DNA of 64,000 bases from Saccharopolyspora elongata (GCF_004348985.1 NZ_SMKW01000013.1:89422-153421); one strand, 5' to 3'. Numbered from the stretch's first letter, positions 53,303 to 62,565 are shown. A program made the numbers and translations. The notes: generated by a model from the letters alone, not told the origin.

Positions 53303-53584
53303 ATGCGTGCCCCTGACCTGGGACCGGTGACCTGGCGGAAGTCCAGCTACAGCAGCGGGAACGACAACTGCGTCGAGGTCGCCGGGCTTCGCGACTCCAA
53401 CGCTGTGTGGCGCAAGAGCAGCCGGAGCAACGGTAGCGGCGGCGTCTGTGTCGAGGTTGCTTTCGTTTCCGGCGCGACTGCGGTTCGCGACTCCAAGGAC
53501 CCGAGTGGCCCCGCGCTGGTCTTCGACGCGCGTTCGTTCGACGGCTTCCTCGGCAAGGTCAAGGCTGGTGGGTTCCGCCGGTAG
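53303..53584 (+). CDS. Tandem DUF397 protein
   Basis: 93 residues. The N-terminal DUF397 half occurs twice: WRKSSYSSGNDNCVEVAGLR then WRKSSRSNGSGGVCVEVA, with only one C-terminal half (AVRDSKDPSGPALVF, then FDGFLGKVKAG). This is longer than the single-unit DUF397 protein at 8.6 kb and looks like an internal duplication. Partner of the DUF5753 regulator upstream. Confidence 0.88.
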   Translation: MRAPDLGPVTWRKSSYSSGNDNCVEVAGLRDSNAVWRKSSRSNGSGGVCVEVAFVSGATAVRDSKDPSGPALVFDARSFDGFLGKVKAGGFRR

Positions 53585-53588
53585 GTGG

Positions 53589-53632
53589 TCGTGAGTGGTT
53601 TGGATCGTCATAGCGATCCAAACCACTCACGA
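53589..53632. repeat. CGTGAGTG-family palindrome, copy 8
   Basis: The cleanest copy: perfect 19-bp arms (53589-53607 with 53614-53632), loop TCATAG, directly after the DUF397 stop. Confidence 0.85.
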
Positions 53633-53676
53633 GGCATGAGCTGCCGGAACTTCAGGTCCGGCCGTTGGAACGAATG

Positions 53677-53706
53677 CGCCCCGCTCGGCCGATGCCGGGC
53701 GGGGCG
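53677..53706 (+). terminator. GC-rich hairpin before tRNA-Thr
   Basis: 12-bp stem (53677-53688 with 53695-53706, one wobble), 6-nt loop, followed by TTGTTGTG. Confidence 0.7.
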
Positions 53707-53768
53707 TTGTTGTGCTGCAATCGACAGATCGTCTGATTTCGTCAAAAGCGCAGGTCAGGTACCGTCGG

Positions 53769-53841
53769 AGCCGCTGAGGGGACTCGAACCCCTGACCGTC
53801 CGCTTACAAGGCGGGCGCTCTACCAACTGAGCTACAGCGGC
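53769..53841 (-). tRNA. tRNA-Thr (anticodon TGT)
   Basis: Read on the minus strand, 73 nt: acceptor GCCGCTG/CAGCGGC, D-arm GCTCAGTTGGTAGAGC, anticodon loop CTTGTAA (TGT, codon ACA), T-arm with GGTTCGAGTCC. The 3' CCA is not encoded. The + strand shows CTTACAA in the same place, which could mislead to Val; the conserved loops fix the minus strand. Confidence 0.93.
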
Positions 53842-53960
53842 ATGCACTTCCGTCGTGCGGGGACATCGTATGCGTCCATCCGCCCGGGGTGGAAAGCGGC
53901 CGCGCGATCGGCGCCGGGTGGTGACTCCCGGTGCGGTCGACGACTGGCCGGAAATCAGTG

Positions 53961-55514
53961 ATGGACGACACAGATTGGGAGTGCAACGGTCGGCTCATGA
54001 CAGGCGATGCCCGAGGGGAAGATCAGGCACGGCGGCCCGTTCGCAAGACGGCCCGGCAGGAAGGAAGACCAGCAGTGGGAATCACGCACCGCGCCCGCGG
54101 TGTGCTGCGGCGGCGCGACCCGGAACTGACCATGCCGCCCGGGACTCGCAACGTCGTCTACGGGCCGGCTCTGCCCGACGAATCCACCGTCCACCTCGTG
54201 CTCGACCTCGGGCTGCGCATCGGCGAGGTGCAGATGGCCAGCGGGGCCGGCGCCTCGGACGTGACCGCGACGATCATCGCCGTCGTCACCGCCTACGGTC
54301 TGCCGCACACCGAGGTCGACGTCATCTACACGTCGATCACGGTGTCCACCTACCGAGGCACCGACCTGCCGCCGATCACCTCACTGCGCGTGGTCCGCAA
54401 CCGCTCCCTCGACTACACGCGCCTCGCCGACGTCGAGGAGCTGCTGCGGCGGATCACCGCCAACGAGCTGACCGCCGCCGAGGCCTACGCCGAGCTGGAC
54501 CGGATCACCACTGCTCCGCACCCGTTCCCCCGCTGGGTCGCCACGCTGTCCTGGGCCGGCATGGCCGCCTCGCTGGCCGTGCTGCTCGGTGGCGGCTCCA
54601 CCCCGCTGCTGCCGCTGGTCGCCGCCGGATCGACCGCGCTGGTGGACCGCGTCGGGCGGTTGCTGAACAGGCGCGCGCTGCCGTTCTTCTTCCAACAGGC
54701 CGTCGGCGGGGCGATCGCCACCGCGGTCGCGCTGGGCTGCTACGCCACCGGCATGCTCGACAACGCCGCGTTGGCGATCGCGGCGAGCATCATCGTGTTG
54801 TTGTCCGGTATGACCGTGGTCGGTTCCATGCAGGACGCCATCACCGGCTACAACGTCACCGCGGCCGGACGGATCGCCGAGCTGGCCCTGATGTCCGCCG
54901 GCCTGATCGCCGGCGTCGTGCTTTCGCTGTACATCGGCTTGCGCATCGGCGGCGAGTCCGTCGGCAGCCTGGACGCGCAGAGCCTCGGGCGTGCCGAAGT
55001 GCTGGCACCGGCCCTGCACCTGCCCGTGCAGATGCTCGCCGGTGCGTCCACGTCGGCATGCTTCGCGCTCGCCAGCTACGCGCCGCCGCGGCCGCTGCTC
55101 GCGGCCGGGATCGGCGGTGGCGTGGCCGCGGCGGTGCACTCGCTGCTGACGCTGATCGACGTGCACACCGTGCTCGCCGGCGCCGTGGCGACGACCGTGG
55201 TCGGATTCATCGGCGGGATCATCGCGCGGCGGCTGCGGATCCCCGCGCTGGTGATCGCCGTTTCCGGCGTCGCGCCGCTGCTGCCCGGATTCGCGACCTA
55301 CCGCGGCCTGTACGAGCTGTCCGTGCTCGGCAGCCCGACCGGCGTCGCCACGCTGATGCTCGCCGTCGCCACCGGACTCGCGCTCGGCGCCGGCGTGGTG
55401 CTCGGCGAATATCTCGCGCAGCCGGTCCGCTCCCGGCTCGGTAGGTTGGAACGCCGGTTCGCCGGGCCGCGGATGTCCGGCCCGCTGCGCCCCGCCAACC
55501 GCCGGATCGACTGA
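53961..55514 (+). CDS. Threonine/serine exporter, ThrE (DUF1212) family
   Basis: 517 residues from ATG 53961, about ten membrane helices in the C-terminal two thirds. The N-terminal hydrolase-like DUF1212 part includes GLRIGEVQMASGAGASDVTA and VDVIYTSITVSTYRG. The C-terminal DUF3815-like part has LRIPALVIAVSGVAPLLPG. Exports Thr/Ser in Corynebacterium relatives. The start is uncertain (GTG 53958 and ATG 53997 are alternatives; no good ribosome site). It lies next to tRNA-Thr, probably by chance. Confidence 0.85.
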   Translation: MDDTDWECNGRLMTGDARGEDQARRPVRKTARQEGRPAVGITHRARGVLRRRDPELTMPPGTRNVVYGPALPDESTVHLVLDLGLRIGEVQMASGAGASDVTATIIAVVTAYGLPHTEVDVIYTSITVSTYRGTDLPPITSLRVVRNRSLDYTRLADVEELLRRITANELTAAEAYAELDRITTAPHPFPRWVATLSWAGMAASLAVLLGGGSTPLLPLVAAGSTALVDRVGRLLNRRALPFFFQQAVGGAIATAVALGCYATGMLDNAALAIAASIIVLLSGMTVVGSMQDAITGYNVTAAGRIAELALMSAGLIAGVVLSLYIGLRIGGESVGSLDAQSLGRAEVLAPALHLPVQMLAGASTSACFALASYAPPRPLLAAGIGGGVAAAVHSLLTLIDVHTVLAGAVATTVVGFIGGIIARRLRIPALVIAVSGVAPLLPGFATYRGLYELSVLGSPTGVATLMLAVATGLALGAGVVLGEYLAQPVRSRLGRLERRFAGPRMSGPLRPANRRID

Positions 55515-55658
55515 TCGGTTGCGGGTCTTCCGGCGGCGTTCCGACGGGCCGGACGACCCACGGGCCGACCGACCCGGTTTGCACCACACGCAGCACGCAG
55601 CAGCAGGCTAGATTGGCTAGCCTCGCGACAGGTGGCCGACACGGCGGGAGGAATACCG

Positions 55659-57098
55659 GTGAGCATGGGCAGCACGCCCGATCGAGCGGACTTCGTCGTG
55701 GTCGCGAACCGGCTGCCGGTGGATCTGGAACGCCTCGACGACGGCACGGAACGCTGGCGGCACAGCCCCGGCGGGCTGGTCACCGCGCTGGAGCCGTTCC
55801 TGCGCGCCCGGCGCGGCGCGTGGGTCGGCTGGCCCGGCGTCGCCGACATCGAGGTCGAACCGTTCAGCGACGACGGCCTGCAGCTGCACCCGGTGCCGCT
55901 GTCGGCGGACGAATTCGCCGAGTACTACGAGGGATTCTCCAACGCCACGCTGTGGCCGCTGTACCACGACGTGGTCGTGCCGCCGGTGTACAGCCGCGCC
56001 TGGTGGAACGCCTACCGTCGGGTCAACAAGCGGTTCGCGGAGGCCGCCGCCGCGGTCAGCGCCGAAGGCGCGACGGTGTGGGTGCAGGACTACCAGCTGC
56101 AGCTGGTCCCGGCGATGCTCCGGGAGCTCCGGCCCGACCTGCGCATCGGGTTCTTCCTGCACATCCCGTTCCCGCCGGTCGAGCTGTTCATGCAGCTGCC
56201 GTGGCGCACCGAGATCGTGCGCGGGCTGCTCGGCGCCGACCTGGTCGGCTTCCACCGGCCCGGCGGCGCGCAGAACTTCCTGTGGCTGGCCCGCCGGCTG
56301 GCCGGCTTCGAACCCAGCCGCGGCCAGGTCGGCGTCCGCTCCCGGCCCGGCGTCGTGCAGGTCGGCGACCGCACCGTGAGCGTCGGCGCGTTCCCGATCT
56401 CCATTGCCGCCGCCGGGCTCGACAAGCTGGCGCGCACCAAGGAGATCCAGCAGCGCGTGAAGACGCTGCGCGCGGAGCTCGGCAACCCGCGGAAGATCAT
56501 GCTCGGCGTCGACCGCCTCGACTACACCAAGGGCATCGACGTGCGGCTGCACGCGATGCACGAGCTGCTGTCCGAAGGCCACATCAAGGCCGAGGACGTC
56601 ACGATGATCCAGATCGCCACGCCCAGCCGGGAACGCGTCGAGCACTACAAGCAGATGCGCGAGGACATCGAGCGCGAGGTCGGGCGGATCAACGGCGAGT
56701 TCGGCCGCGTCGGCCACCCAGCCGTGCACTACCTGCACACCTCGGTGGACCGCAAGGACCTGGTGACCTTCTACTGCGCCGCCGACGTCATGGTCGTGAC
56801 GCCGGTGCGGGACGGCATGAACCTGGTGTGCAAGGAGTACGTGGCCTGCCGCCACGACCTCGGCGGCGCGCTGGTGCTGAGCGAATTCGCCGGTGCTGCG
56901 GCAGAACTCACGAGCGCGTTCCTGGTGAACCCGCATAACCTGGACGGGGTCAAGGACGCGTTGCTCGCGGCCCTCGACATCGACGAGGCCGAAGGACGCC
57001 GTAGGATGCGCGCACTGCGTAGGCAGGTGCTCACGCACGATGTCGACCGCTGGGCGCGGTCGTTCCTCGAAGCGTTGGGCGCACCGCTCGTGGAGTAG
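55659..57098 (+). CDS. otsA: Alpha,alpha-trehalose-phosphate synthase
   Basis: GT20 enzyme making trehalose-6-phosphate from UDP/ADP-glucose and glucose-6-phosphate. 479 residues from GTG 55659, chosen for the GGGAGGAATACCG ribosome site (a GTG at 55632 is in frame). Signatures: [66 protein letters not shown]. Followed by the phosphatase/GH15 gene after 135 bases. Confidence 0.95.
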   Translation: MSMGSTPDRADFVVVANRLPVDLERLDDGTERWRHSPGGLVTALEPFLRARRGAWVGWPGVADIEVEPFSDDGLQLHPVPLSADEFAEYYEGFSNATLWPLYHDVVVPPVYSRAWWNAYRRVNKRFAEAAAAVSAEGATVWVQDYQLQLVPAMLRELRPDLRIGFFLHIPFPPVELFMQLPWRTEIVRGLLGADLVGFHRPGGAQNFLWLARRLAGFEPSRGQVGVRSRPGVVQVGDRTVSVGAFPISIAAAGLDKLARTKEIQQRVKTLRAELGNPRKIMLGVDRLDYTKGIDVRLHAMHELLSEGHIKAEDVTMIQIATPSRERVEHYKQMREDIEREVGRINGEFGRVGHPAVHYLHTSVDRKDLVTFYCAADVMVVTPVRDGMNLVCKEYVACRHDLGGALVLSEFAGAAAELTSAFLVNPHNLDGVKDALLAALDIDEAEGRRRMRALRRQVLTHDVDRWARSFLEALGAPLVE

Positions 57099-57233
57099 CC
57101 GCGAGTAACCGGTCCGCAACACGGACGGCCCGGCCTCAGCGATACTTGTTCGAACCGCTCGCCGTCGACGGTCACCACCGTGACGCGAACGGGATCGATC
57201 CACAAACGACTTGACCGCGCCCCCCTGAGGAGT

Positions 57234-59783
57234 ATGGCGTTGACCGCCGAAGCCCTTCCTGCCGAGCTGCGCCGCGTGATCGTGCAGCTCGCGCGGACGC
57301 CTCGACTTCTGGTCGCCTGCGACTACGACGGCACCCTCGCCCCCATCGTGGCGGACCCCACCCAGGCCAAACCGCTACCCGAATCGGTGCACGCCCTGCG
57401 GTCGCTGGCCGCGCTGCCGGCGACCACCACGGCGGTGATCTCCGGCCGCGCGCTGCGCGACCTCGCCACCCTGTCCCGGCTGCCCGCCGAGGTCTACCTG
57501 GTCGGCAGCCACGGCTCGGAGTTCGACGTCGGGTTCGTGCACGAACTCGAACCCGAAGCCACCCAGCTGCGCACGGAGCTGCAGATCGCCCTGCAGGACA
57601 TCGTGCGCGGCAAACCCGGCGTCACGCTGGAGAACAAACCCGCCAGCGTCGCGGTGCACGTCCGGCGCGCCGAAGCCGAGGTCGCCGAGGAGGTGCTGGA
57701 CACCGTCCGCACCGGCCCGGCGGCCTGGGAAGGCGTGCAGGTCACCGAGGGCAAGGCGGTCATCGAGCTGGCCGTGGTGCAGACCGACAAGGGCAACGCG
57801 CTCGACGCGCTGCGCCACCAGGTCGGCGCCACCGCGGCCATCTTCCTCGGCGACGACGTCACCGACGAGAAGGCCTTCGCCCGGCTGCACGGCCCCGACC
57901 TGGGCATCAAGGTCGGCGACGGGGACACGCTGGCGACCTACCGGATCGACAGCACCACCGAGGTCGCGACCGTGCTCGCGTTCCTGATGGAGGAACGGCG
58001 CACCTGGCTCTACGGCGAGCAGGCCCCGCCGATCGAGCGGCTGACGATGCTGTCCAACGAGCGCACCGTCGCCCTGGTCACCCCCGACGCGCGGATGACC
58101 TGGATGTGCCACCCCGGCCCCGACTCGGCCGCGGTGTTCGCCGACCTGCTCGGCGGCCCCGGCGCCGGGCACTTCACGATCCGCCCGCAGGGCGGCAACG
58201 GCGCCCAGCGCAGCCCGCTGCCGCTGGGCCAGCGGTACGTGCCGAACACCATGATCGTGGAAACCCGCTGGTCGCGGCTGCTGGTCACGGACTACCTCGC
58301 GCACGGCACCGACAGCCACCGCACCGACCTGGTGCGGGTGATCAGCGGCGGCGTGCCGGCGGCGGTGGAGTTCGCGCCGCGCCCCGAGTTCGGGCAGGTG
58401 CCGGTTCGGCTGACCGCCGAGGCCGGCGGGCTGCGGGTGCAGGGCACCGCCGAGCCGATGGTGCTGTACTCGCCGGGCGTGCAGTGGGAGATCAGCTCCG
58501 ACGGCATGCACGAATCCGCGCACGCGGTCGTCGACCCGCGCGAGGACAACCCGGTCGTGCTGGAGCTGCGCTGCGGCACCGACGACCTGTCGTCGGCGGA
58601 CACCGAGGTCGAGCGCCGCGACGTGGCCGACCGGTACTGGTCGGAGTGGATGAAGACGCTGTCGCTGCCCGACGTGGAGCGCGACCTGGTCGCCCGCTCC
58701 GCGCTGACGCTGCGCGGGCTGTGCAACACCGACACCGGCGGGATCATGGCGGCCGCCACCACCTCGCTGCCGGAGGAGATCGGCGGCGTCCGCAACTGGG
58801 ACTACCGGTACTGCTGGCTGCGCGACGGCGCGATGACCGCGCAGGCGCTGGTCACGCTCGGCTCCACGGACGAGGCCGAGGCGTTCCTGAACTGGCTGCA
58901 CCGGGTGCTGGAGACGCTGCCCGGCCCGGAGCGGCTGCACCCGCTGTACACGCTGCAGGGCACCGGGCTCGGCCCGGAGGCCGTGATCGACAGCCTGCCC
59001 GGCTACGCCGGATCGCGGCCGGTCCGCGTCGGCAACCTCGCCGACCAGCAGGTGCAGCTGGACGTGTTCGGGCCCGTGGTGGAGCTGATCGCGCACCTCG
59101 CGCAGGCCACCGGCCGGATCCGGGACGTGGACTGGGACCTGGTGAAGGCGATGGCCGAGGCCGTCTCGCACCGCTGGTTCGAGCCCGACCACGGCATCTG
59201 GGAAGAGCGCGACGTGCCGCGCCACCACGTGTACTCCAAGGTCATGTGCTGGGTGACGCTGGACCGCGCGGTGAAGCTGGCGACCGCGTACGGCCGTGAG
59301 GCCGACCCGTCGTGGGCGCCGCTGCGCGACCAGATCGGCCAGGACGTGGTCAAGAACGGCTGGCACCCGGACGTGCAGGCGTTCACCACCGCCTACGAGG
59401 GCTCGGACCTGGACGCGGCGTCGCTGCACGTCGGGCTGTCCGGGCTGATCGACCCGTCCGACGAGCGGTTCCAGGCCACCGTCACGGCGATCGAGGCGGA
59501 GCTGCGCAGCGGGTCCACCGTGTACCGCTACCGCCGCGACGACGGGCTGCCCGGCGACGAGGGCGGCTTCCACCTGTGCGCGGCCTGGCTGATCGAGGCG
59601 TACCTGCTGATCGGCCGCCGCACCGAGGCGGAGGAGCTGTTCCAGCAGATCGTCGACACGGCCGGTCCGACGGGGCTGCTGTCGGAGGAGTACGACCCGA
59701 TCGCGGAGCGCTCCCTGGGCAACCACCCGCAGGCGTATTCCCACCTGGGCCTGATCCGCTGCGCCCAGCTGCTGTCCGCCTAG
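57234..59783 (+). CDS. Trehalose-6-phosphate phosphatase fused to a GH15 glucoamylase/trehalase domain
   Basis: 849 residues from ATG 57234 (GAGGAGT ribosome site). Residues 1-250 form an OtsB-type HAD phosphatase: ACDYDGTLAPIV (motif I), TTAVISGRALRDL, GDDVTDEKAFARL (motif IV). Residues 260-849 form a GH15 hydrolase: N-terminal beta domain, then RNWDYRYCWLRDGAMT and GLLSEEYDPIAERSLGNHPQ with the catalytic Glu pair. GH15 members in actinobacteria include trehalases. One protein could therefore make trehalose and break it (or another alpha-glucoside). Lies downstream of otsA. Confidence 0.9.
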   Translation: MALTAEALPAELRRVIVQLARTPRLLVACDYDGTLAPIVADPTQAKPLPESVHALRSLAALPATTTAVISGRALRDLATLSRLPAEVYLVGSHGSEFDVGFVHELEPEATQLRTELQIALQDIVRGKPGVTLENKPASVAVHVRRAEAEVAEEVLDTVRTGPAAWEGVQVTEGKAVIELAVVQTDKGNALDALRHQVGATAAIFLGDDVTDEKAFARLHGPDLGIKVGDGDTLATYRIDSTTEVATVLAFLMEERRTWLYGEQAPPIERLTMLSNERTVALVTPDARMTWMCHPGPDSAAVFADLLGGPGAGHFTIRPQGGNGAQRSPLPLGQRYVPNTMIVETRWSRLLVTDYLAHGTDSHRTDLVRVISGGVPAAVEFAPRPEFGQVPVRLTAEAGGLRVQGTAEPMVLYSPGVQWEISSDGMHESAHAVVDPREDNPVVLELRCGTDDLSSADTEVERRDVADRYWSEWMKTLSLPDVERDLVARSALTLRGLCNTDTGGIMAAATTSLPEEIGGVRNWDYRYCWLRDGAMTAQALVTLGSTDEAEAFLNWLHRVLETLPGPERLHPLYTLQGTGLGPEAVIDSLPGYAGSRPVRVGNLADQQVQLDVFGPVVELIAHLAQATGRIRDVDWDLVKAMAEAVSHRWFEPDHGIWEERDVPRHHVYSKVMCWVTLDRAVKLATAYGREADPSWAPLRDQIGQDVVKNGWHPDVQAFTTAYEGSDLDAASLHVGLSGLIDPSDERFQATVTAIEAELRSGSTVYRYRRDDGLPGDEGGFHLCAAWLIEAYLLIGRRTEAEELFQQIVDTAGPTGLLSEEYDPIAERSLGNHPQAYSHLGLIRCAQLLSA

Positions 59784-59794
59784 TCCCGCGACCT

Positions 59795-59966
59795 GAACGG
59801 CCCGTTCGCTCTTGGAGGCGAACGGGCCGTTCGCCTTGTTGTGCGGCGGGAACGGTCCGTTCGCTTCGGCCTGGTGGGTGAGGTGAACGGGCCGTTCGTC
59901 TTGTTGTGCGGCGGGAACGGTCCGTTCGCTTCGGCCTGGTGGGTGAGGCGAACGGGCCGTTCGCCA
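59795..59966. repeat. 65-bp tandem repeat with six GAACGGnCCGTTC palindromes
   Basis: A 65-bp unit starts at 59820 and 59885, with a partial third at 59950. Six copies of the 13-bp palindrome GAACGGnCCGTTC lie at 59795, 59820, 59850, 59885, 59915 and 59950. The 308-base gap after the GH15 gene holds this and a short promoter region for the next operon. The same palindrome occurs in the ect operon. Confidence 0.85.
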
Positions 59967-60091
59967 CGTTCGGCGCGCCGATTGGTCCGTTCAACGTTCA
60001 ACTGGTCACGATTTGGGCGATTGATGTCATCACGTCGGGGGTGGGCTAATACGCTCTGTGCCGGACGCTCGCACGAGGGGAAGGCGGACGG

Positions 60092-60703
60092 GTGAACGGA
60101 CTGACCGCAACGCTGATCGTCGTGATCATCGTGCTGATCGTCGTCGCGGTGGTCGCCGTGATCATGGGGGTGCGGGCCAAGCGCTCCGCCGCGAAACCGG
60201 AAACCCGGGCAGGCGATCCGTTCCACACCGGTGACCAGGACTCGCTGCGCGGCGACCCGCGGGCGCTGAAGGCCGGCGACATCGTCGAGGTGCGCGGCGG
60301 CACCTACACCGTCCGCGGCACCGTCCGGCTCTCCGAAGGCGGCTGGACCTGGGCGGAGCACCTGCTCGACGACGCCAAGGGCGGGCAGGTGTGGCTGGCC
60401 GTGGAAGAGGACCCGGACCTGATCCTCTCGCTGTGGACACCCGTCGCCGACGCCGGCGAGCCCGGCCCGAAGACGATCGACTTCGGCGGCCGCACCTACC
60501 ACTCCGAGGAAGCCGGCAGCGCCGAGTTCCGCAGCGAGGCCACCACCGGCCTGGCCGAGCAGGGCACCGTGCGCTACCACGACTACGAGGCCTCGGACGG
60601 ATCGATGCTGGGCTTCGAGTCCTACGGCGGCGCCGACTGGGAAGCCAGCAGCGGCGAAGCGCTCAGCCGCTACGACGTGCTCATCTACCCGACGGCGGAC
60701 TGA
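60092..60703 (+). CDS. DUF4178 membrane protein
   Basis: 203 residues from GTG 60092: one N-terminal helix (TATLIVVIIVLIVVAVVAVI), then a DUF4178 beta-rich domain (LKAGDIVEVRGGTYTVRGTV, WTWAEHLLDD, DLILSLWTPV, WLAVEEDPD). First gene of a tightly packed operon with DUF4247, a Pro-rich membrane protein, DUF350 and a spermidine-synthase-like protein. Function unknown. Confidence 0.85.
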   Translation: MNGLTATLIVVIIVLIVVAVVAVIMGVRAKRSAAKPETRAGDPFHTGDQDSLRGDPRALKAGDIVEVRGGTYTVRGTVRLSEGGWTWAEHLLDDAKGGQVWLAVEEDPDLILSLWTPVADAGEPGPKTIDFGGRTYHSEEAGSAEFRSEATTGLAEQGTVRYHDYEASDGSMLGFESYGGADWEASSGEALSRYDVLIYPTAD

Positions 60704-60706
60704 CCG

Positions 60707-61144
60707 GTGAAACCTCGCTTCTGGTTCGCGATCGCCGGCGCCGCCGCGGTATTGGCCCTGATCATCGGGCTGGTGACGATCTTCTCCACCGGCACCGGGC
60801 CGCACGGCTACGTCGCGAAGAACTACACCCGCGCCGCCCACCTCGACCTGTCCGGCGACTCCGACAACCGGGCCTACACCAGCCCGAAACCGCCGAGCGT
60901 CGTCGCCGCCGAGATCACCTCGAAGTGGCGCCCGCAGTCCCAGTACGCCGACTCGTCGGGCATCTACCTGCGGTACTCCGGCGACGCGGTGATCATCCAG
61001 CCGCAGGCGCCCGGCTCGGTGATCCACCTGATGGACTCCGACCGCGCCTACCGCCGCTACCACAGCCACGTCGGCGGCGTCTGGGGCTGGAGCAGCCCGC
61101 ACGGCGAGAGCTTCCGCGGCCGCGGGCCGGGAGCGGGCAAATGA
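60707..61144 (+). CDS. DUF4247 membrane protein
   Basis: 145 residues from GTG 60707, three bases after DUF4178. One N-terminal helix (FWFAIAGAAAVLALIIGLVT), then the DUF4247 domain (YLRYSGDAVIIQPQAPGSVI, SHVGGVWGWSSPHGESFRG). Its stop overlaps the next ATG (ATGA). Extracytoplasmic domain expected. Confidence 0.85.
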   Translation: MKPRFWFAIAGAAAVLALIIGLVTIFSTGTGPHGYVAKNYTRAAHLDLSGDSDNRAYTSPKPPSVVAAEITSKWRPQSQYADSSGIYLRYSGDAVIIQPQAPGSVIHLMDSDRAYRRYHSHVGGVWGWSSPHGESFRGRGPGAGK

Positions 61145-62106
61145 GCGGCAAGAAGATCGGGCTCGTCGTGACCGCGGGCGCCGTCATCGCCGTCGGTCTG
61201 GCGGTCGCCGGGACGATCGGCGGCGAGTCCGCGCAGAACACCTTCACCTCGGAGGAAACCACCTACTACCTGGACGGCACGAGCTACTCGGGGCCGCCGA
61301 TCGAGCGGTTCACCCCCGCCGATGCGCAGCAGCTCGCGCAGCGGCTCGCGGAGGCGGAGCGGGCGCACGGGGTGTGCTTCGGCTGGAAGCTGGTCGACGG
61401 CTCGACGGAGCAGTTCGACCAGGGCTCCAGCCGCGGCCCCGGCGTCCCGGCCGACAGCTGCCCGCGCTGGGCCGAGACCCAGGTGTTCGTCGCGGCCGGC
61501 GACACCGACGACGACGTCGACGCGGCCGACATCAAGGTCGCGGCGTCCGGCGACCTCGACGCGCAGCTGGACGCGGACGACTTCGTGAACCTCGGCGTCA
61601 CCGCCGACTCGCTGGCCGCGGAACCGGTGACCGCGACCGGGCAGGCCGCGCTCGGATTGCCCTTGCTGCTGGTGGAGAACGGCGTGCTGACGGCGCCGCG
61701 GGCGACCGAGGACGCGTCGGGCACCGCCTCGGTCCCGCCGCTGCCGAAGGGCGATGGCTCCGGTTCGGACTGGGTACCCTGGACGTGGCTCGGCGGGCTG
61801 GGCGTCGTCGTGGTGCTCGGCCTGCTGCTGGGCTTCCGGGCTCGTGCGAAGCAGAAGTCCACATCGGACACTCCGCCCGCGCCGCCAACGCAGGGCGGCC
61901 CGCCTGGCCCGCAGGGCCCGCCACCGGGTGGATCGCAAGGGCCGCCGCCTGCACCGCCGTTGCAGGGACCGCCGCCGAGCGGACCGCACCCGCCGCGAGG
62001 ACCCTCGACGCCGGGGCAGCAGGGGTGGCCTCCGCCGCCCGGAGGTCCGCGGCAGTCCTGGCCACCGCCGCCGCAGGGGCCGCCGCCGGCAGGTCCCCGT
62101 CGCTGA
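61141..62106 (+). CDS. Two-helix membrane protein with Pro/Gly-rich cytosolic tail
   Basis: 321 residues from ATG 61141. N-terminal helix (about residues 5-24), extracytoplasmic domain with two cysteines (GVCFGWK and DSCPRWAE), second helix (WLGGLGVVVVLGLLLGFRAR), then a 90-residue Pro/Gly/Gln-rich tail (PPPGGSQGPPP, GPPPSGPHPP) like those that bind partner proteins. Not assigned to a known domain; operon member between DUF4247 and DUF350. Confidence 0.78.
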   Translation: MSGKKIGLVVTAGAVIAVGLAVAGTIGGESAQNTFTSEETTYYLDGTSYSGPPIERFTPADAQQLAQRLAEAERAHGVCFGWKLVDGSTEQFDQGSSRGPGVPADSCPRWAETQVFVAAGDTDDDVDAADIKVAASGDLDAQLDADDFVNLGVTADSLAAEPVTATGQAALGLPLLLVENGVLTAPRATEDASGTASVPPLPKGDGSGSDWVPWTWLGGLGVVVVLGLLLGFRARAKQKSTSDTPPAPPTQGGPPGPQGPPPGGSQGPPPAPPLQGPPPSGPHPPRGPSTPGQQGWPPPPGGPRQSWPPPPQGPPPAGPRR

Positions 62107-62139
62107 CCGCACCGAACACGACACCAGAAGGGCCTCACC

Positions 62140-62565
62140 TTGCTCCAGGAAATGCTCGCCGGCCTGATCGCCGCCGTCGCCTACGGGGTGGTCGGCGTGG
62201 CGATGATGGCGCTCGGCTACGTGCTCGTCGACCTGGCCACGCCGGGCAAGCTTCGCGATCTGATCTGGGTCCAGCGCAACCCGAACGCGGCGTTGCTGCT
62301 GGTCTCCGGCCTGATCGGGGTCGGGATCATCCTGACCACCGCGATCGTGGGCAGCGCCGACGACCTGATCGCCGGGCTGATCGACACCCTTGTCTTCGGT
62401 CTCCTCGGGCTCATCCTGATGAGCCTGTCGTTCCTGCTGATCGACGCGGTCACGCCCGGCAAGCTCGGCGACGAGCTCTCCTCCCCGAACGTGCACCCGG
62501 CGACCTGGGTCTCGGCGACCACGCACGTGGTGATCGCGGTGATCATCGCCGCCTCGATCTGGTGA
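62140..62565 (+). CDS. DUF350 membrane protein (YjfL-like)
   Basis: 141 residues from TTG 62140. Four membrane helices arranged as two similar halves, each with a helix followed by VDLATPGKL or IDAVTPGKL, the DUF350 hallmark. In other bacteria DUF350 proteins are found beside polyamine-type ligases or synthases. The next gene follows within 10 bases. Confidence 0.88.
   Translation: MLQEMLAGLIAAVAYGVVGVAMMALGYVLVDLATPGKLRDLIWVQRNPNAALLLVSGLIGVGIILTTAIVGSADDLIAGLIDTLVFGLLGLILMSLSFLLIDAVTPGKLGDELSSPNVHPATWVSATTHVVIAVIIAASIW

Noticed and set aside
53769..53841. Plus-strand reading of the tRNA as tRNA-Val(TAC)
   Set aside because: D-loop and T-loop motifs exist only on the minus strand, where the anticodon is TGT.
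53769..53841. tRNA-Thr as an attachment site of an integrated element
   Set aside because: No integrase, excisionase or direct repeat of the tRNA 3' end was seen in the window.
57375..59744. 789-codon minus-strand frame opposite the trehalose fusion gene
   Set aside because: Antisense shadow; the plus strand carries both catalytic domains.
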